From contig JAIENH010000679.1 of assembly GCA_019751475.1 (NCBI GenBank), positions 1-6,848 on the forward strand: DNA of 6,848 nt, given 5' to 3'. Source of the stretch: Cyclobacteriaceae bacterium (GTDB lineage Bacteria > Bacteroidota > Bacteroidia > Cytophagales > Cyclobacteriaceae). A program made the position numbers and the translations under genes. The notes under the pieces were generated by a model, which worked only from the letters and a program-made list of their open reading frames with translations, ran no database searches and was not told the origin of the DNA. Below are positions 6,261-6,848 of this stretch, piece by piece; within the stretch, counting starts at the first letter, position 1; the number at the start of each line of letters is the position of its first letter.

Positions 6261-6806
6261 ATGATCAAACATCCCTGGCACGAAGCGCCCACCGGCAGGC
6301 AAGTACCTGAATTTGTGAATGGTATCATTGAAATATCTACCGGCATGCGTGCCAAGTATGAGGTGGACAAAGAGACTGGCCTCCTTAAGTTAGATCGTGT
6401 GCTCTATTCTTCCGTGTACTATCCGGCCAATTATGGATTCATTCCCCAGACGCTGGGGGAAGACATGGATCCGTTGGATATTATGGTACTTTCACTGGTG
6501 CCAATTCAGCCGCTGTGCCTGGTGCCTGCGCGTGTCATCGGTGTGATGCGCATGGTTGATCAGGGATTGGCCGATGAAAAAATACTGGCCGTGGCCGAGC
6601 ATGATGCCAGCGTAGGTCATCTCAATGACGTAAGTGAACTGCCTAAGCACTTCACGCTTGAGCTAAAGGAGTTTTTTGAAAGCTATAAGAAACTTGAAAA
6701 CAAAGTAGTCACCGTTCCCGATTTTCAAGGAAAAGATACAGCTATGAAAATTATTGAGAGGGCGATGCGTTACTATCAACAGAAAATCAAGAACAAAACC
6801 GTCTGA
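6261..6806 (+). CDS. ppa: Family I inorganic pyrophosphatase
   Basis: This soluble cytoplasmic enzyme hydrolyses pyrophosphate to phosphate and so pulls nucleic acid, protein and cofactor synthesis forward. It is 181 residues, about the usual bacterial length. The core motifs are [14 protein letters not shown] (24-37), [11 protein letters not shown] (54-64), the metal-binding [11 protein letters not shown] (67-77) with D68, D70 and D73, and the second metal site [14 protein letters not shown] (98-111) with D100, D105 and K107. The second residue of the D-x-D signature is Met, where the classical pattern has a small or acidic residue; all metal-binding Asp are kept. I chose the ATG at 6261 ([10 protein letters not shown]) over an in-frame TTG at 6234 because the family begins there and the promoter-like box lies between the two. 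It is probably a separate unit from the signalling genes upstream. Confidence 0.96.
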   Translation: MIKHPWHEAPTGRQVPEFVNGIIEISTGMRAKYEVDKETGLLKLDRVLYSSVYYPANYGFIPQTLGEDMDPLDIMVLSLVPIQPLCLVPARVIGVMRMVDQGLADEKILAVAEHDASVGHLNDVSELPKHFTLELKEFFESYKKLENKVVTVPDFQGKDTAMKIIERAMRYYQQKIKNKTV

Positions 6807-6837
6807 GGTGGCATGCACACGCATTCGGTTTTAATTA
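6795..6837 (+). terminator. Possible terminator after pyrophosphatase gene
   Basis: AAAACCG (6795-6801) and CGGTTTT (6826-6832) are perfect 7-base reverse complements, and an inner ATGC/GCAT stem (6813-6816, 6821-6824) can form between them. The right arm runs into TTTTAATTATT. The hairpin overlaps the last codons and the loop is long, so it is plausible rather than certain. Confidence 0.45.
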
Positions 6838-6848
6838 TCCAAACAGCA

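Overview
The window looks like a chromosomal segment from a member of the Bacteroidota, probably of the Cytophagales type. Three things suggest this. Promoter-like sites follow the TTG-N19-TAnnTTTG pattern used by that phylum, start codons lack clear Shine-Dalgarno sequences, and the protein sequences look right for the group. The species cannot be named from the sequence.

Left part (1-2075), conserved housekeeping genes. A 5'-truncated EamA-type drug/metabolite transporter (+) converges on a class I glyceraldehyde-3-phosphate dehydrogenase gene (-), and the two share a bidirectional hairpin terminator. A tRNA-Glu(UUC) gene runs divergently from gap. Candidate promoters for both sit in the short gap between them, and the tRNA promoter matches the consensus very well.

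Middle part (2076-3644), an accessory-looking island. About 500 bases without a convincing gene are full of short palindromes and imperfect repeats, including a 113-bp nested inverted repeat. Next come two overlapping minus-strand genes: a DUF3892 protein and an unnamed protein of about 165 residues. A 19-bp near-palindrome (consensus CATAGGAGTTACTCCTATG) occurs four times in the window. One copy is downstream of this gene pair, two lie in the divergent intergenic region above it, and one is inside the histidine kinase gene.

Right part (3645-6173), a likely signalling module, all on +. It holds a small soluble protein ending in a CPWHCPP motif, a seven-helix membrane protein, a short membrane-anchored HisKA_3-type histidine kinase and a NarL/FixJ response regulator. 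The last three genes overlap by 28 and 14 nt, so they are very probably co-translated. The kinase has almost no input domain of its own, so I infer that the seven-helix protein, perhaps with the small Cys protein, provides the sensing part. This is the best candidate here for an undescribed system.

Right end (6261-6806): a family I inorganic pyrophosphatase with its own promoter-like box, followed by a possible terminator at the window edge.
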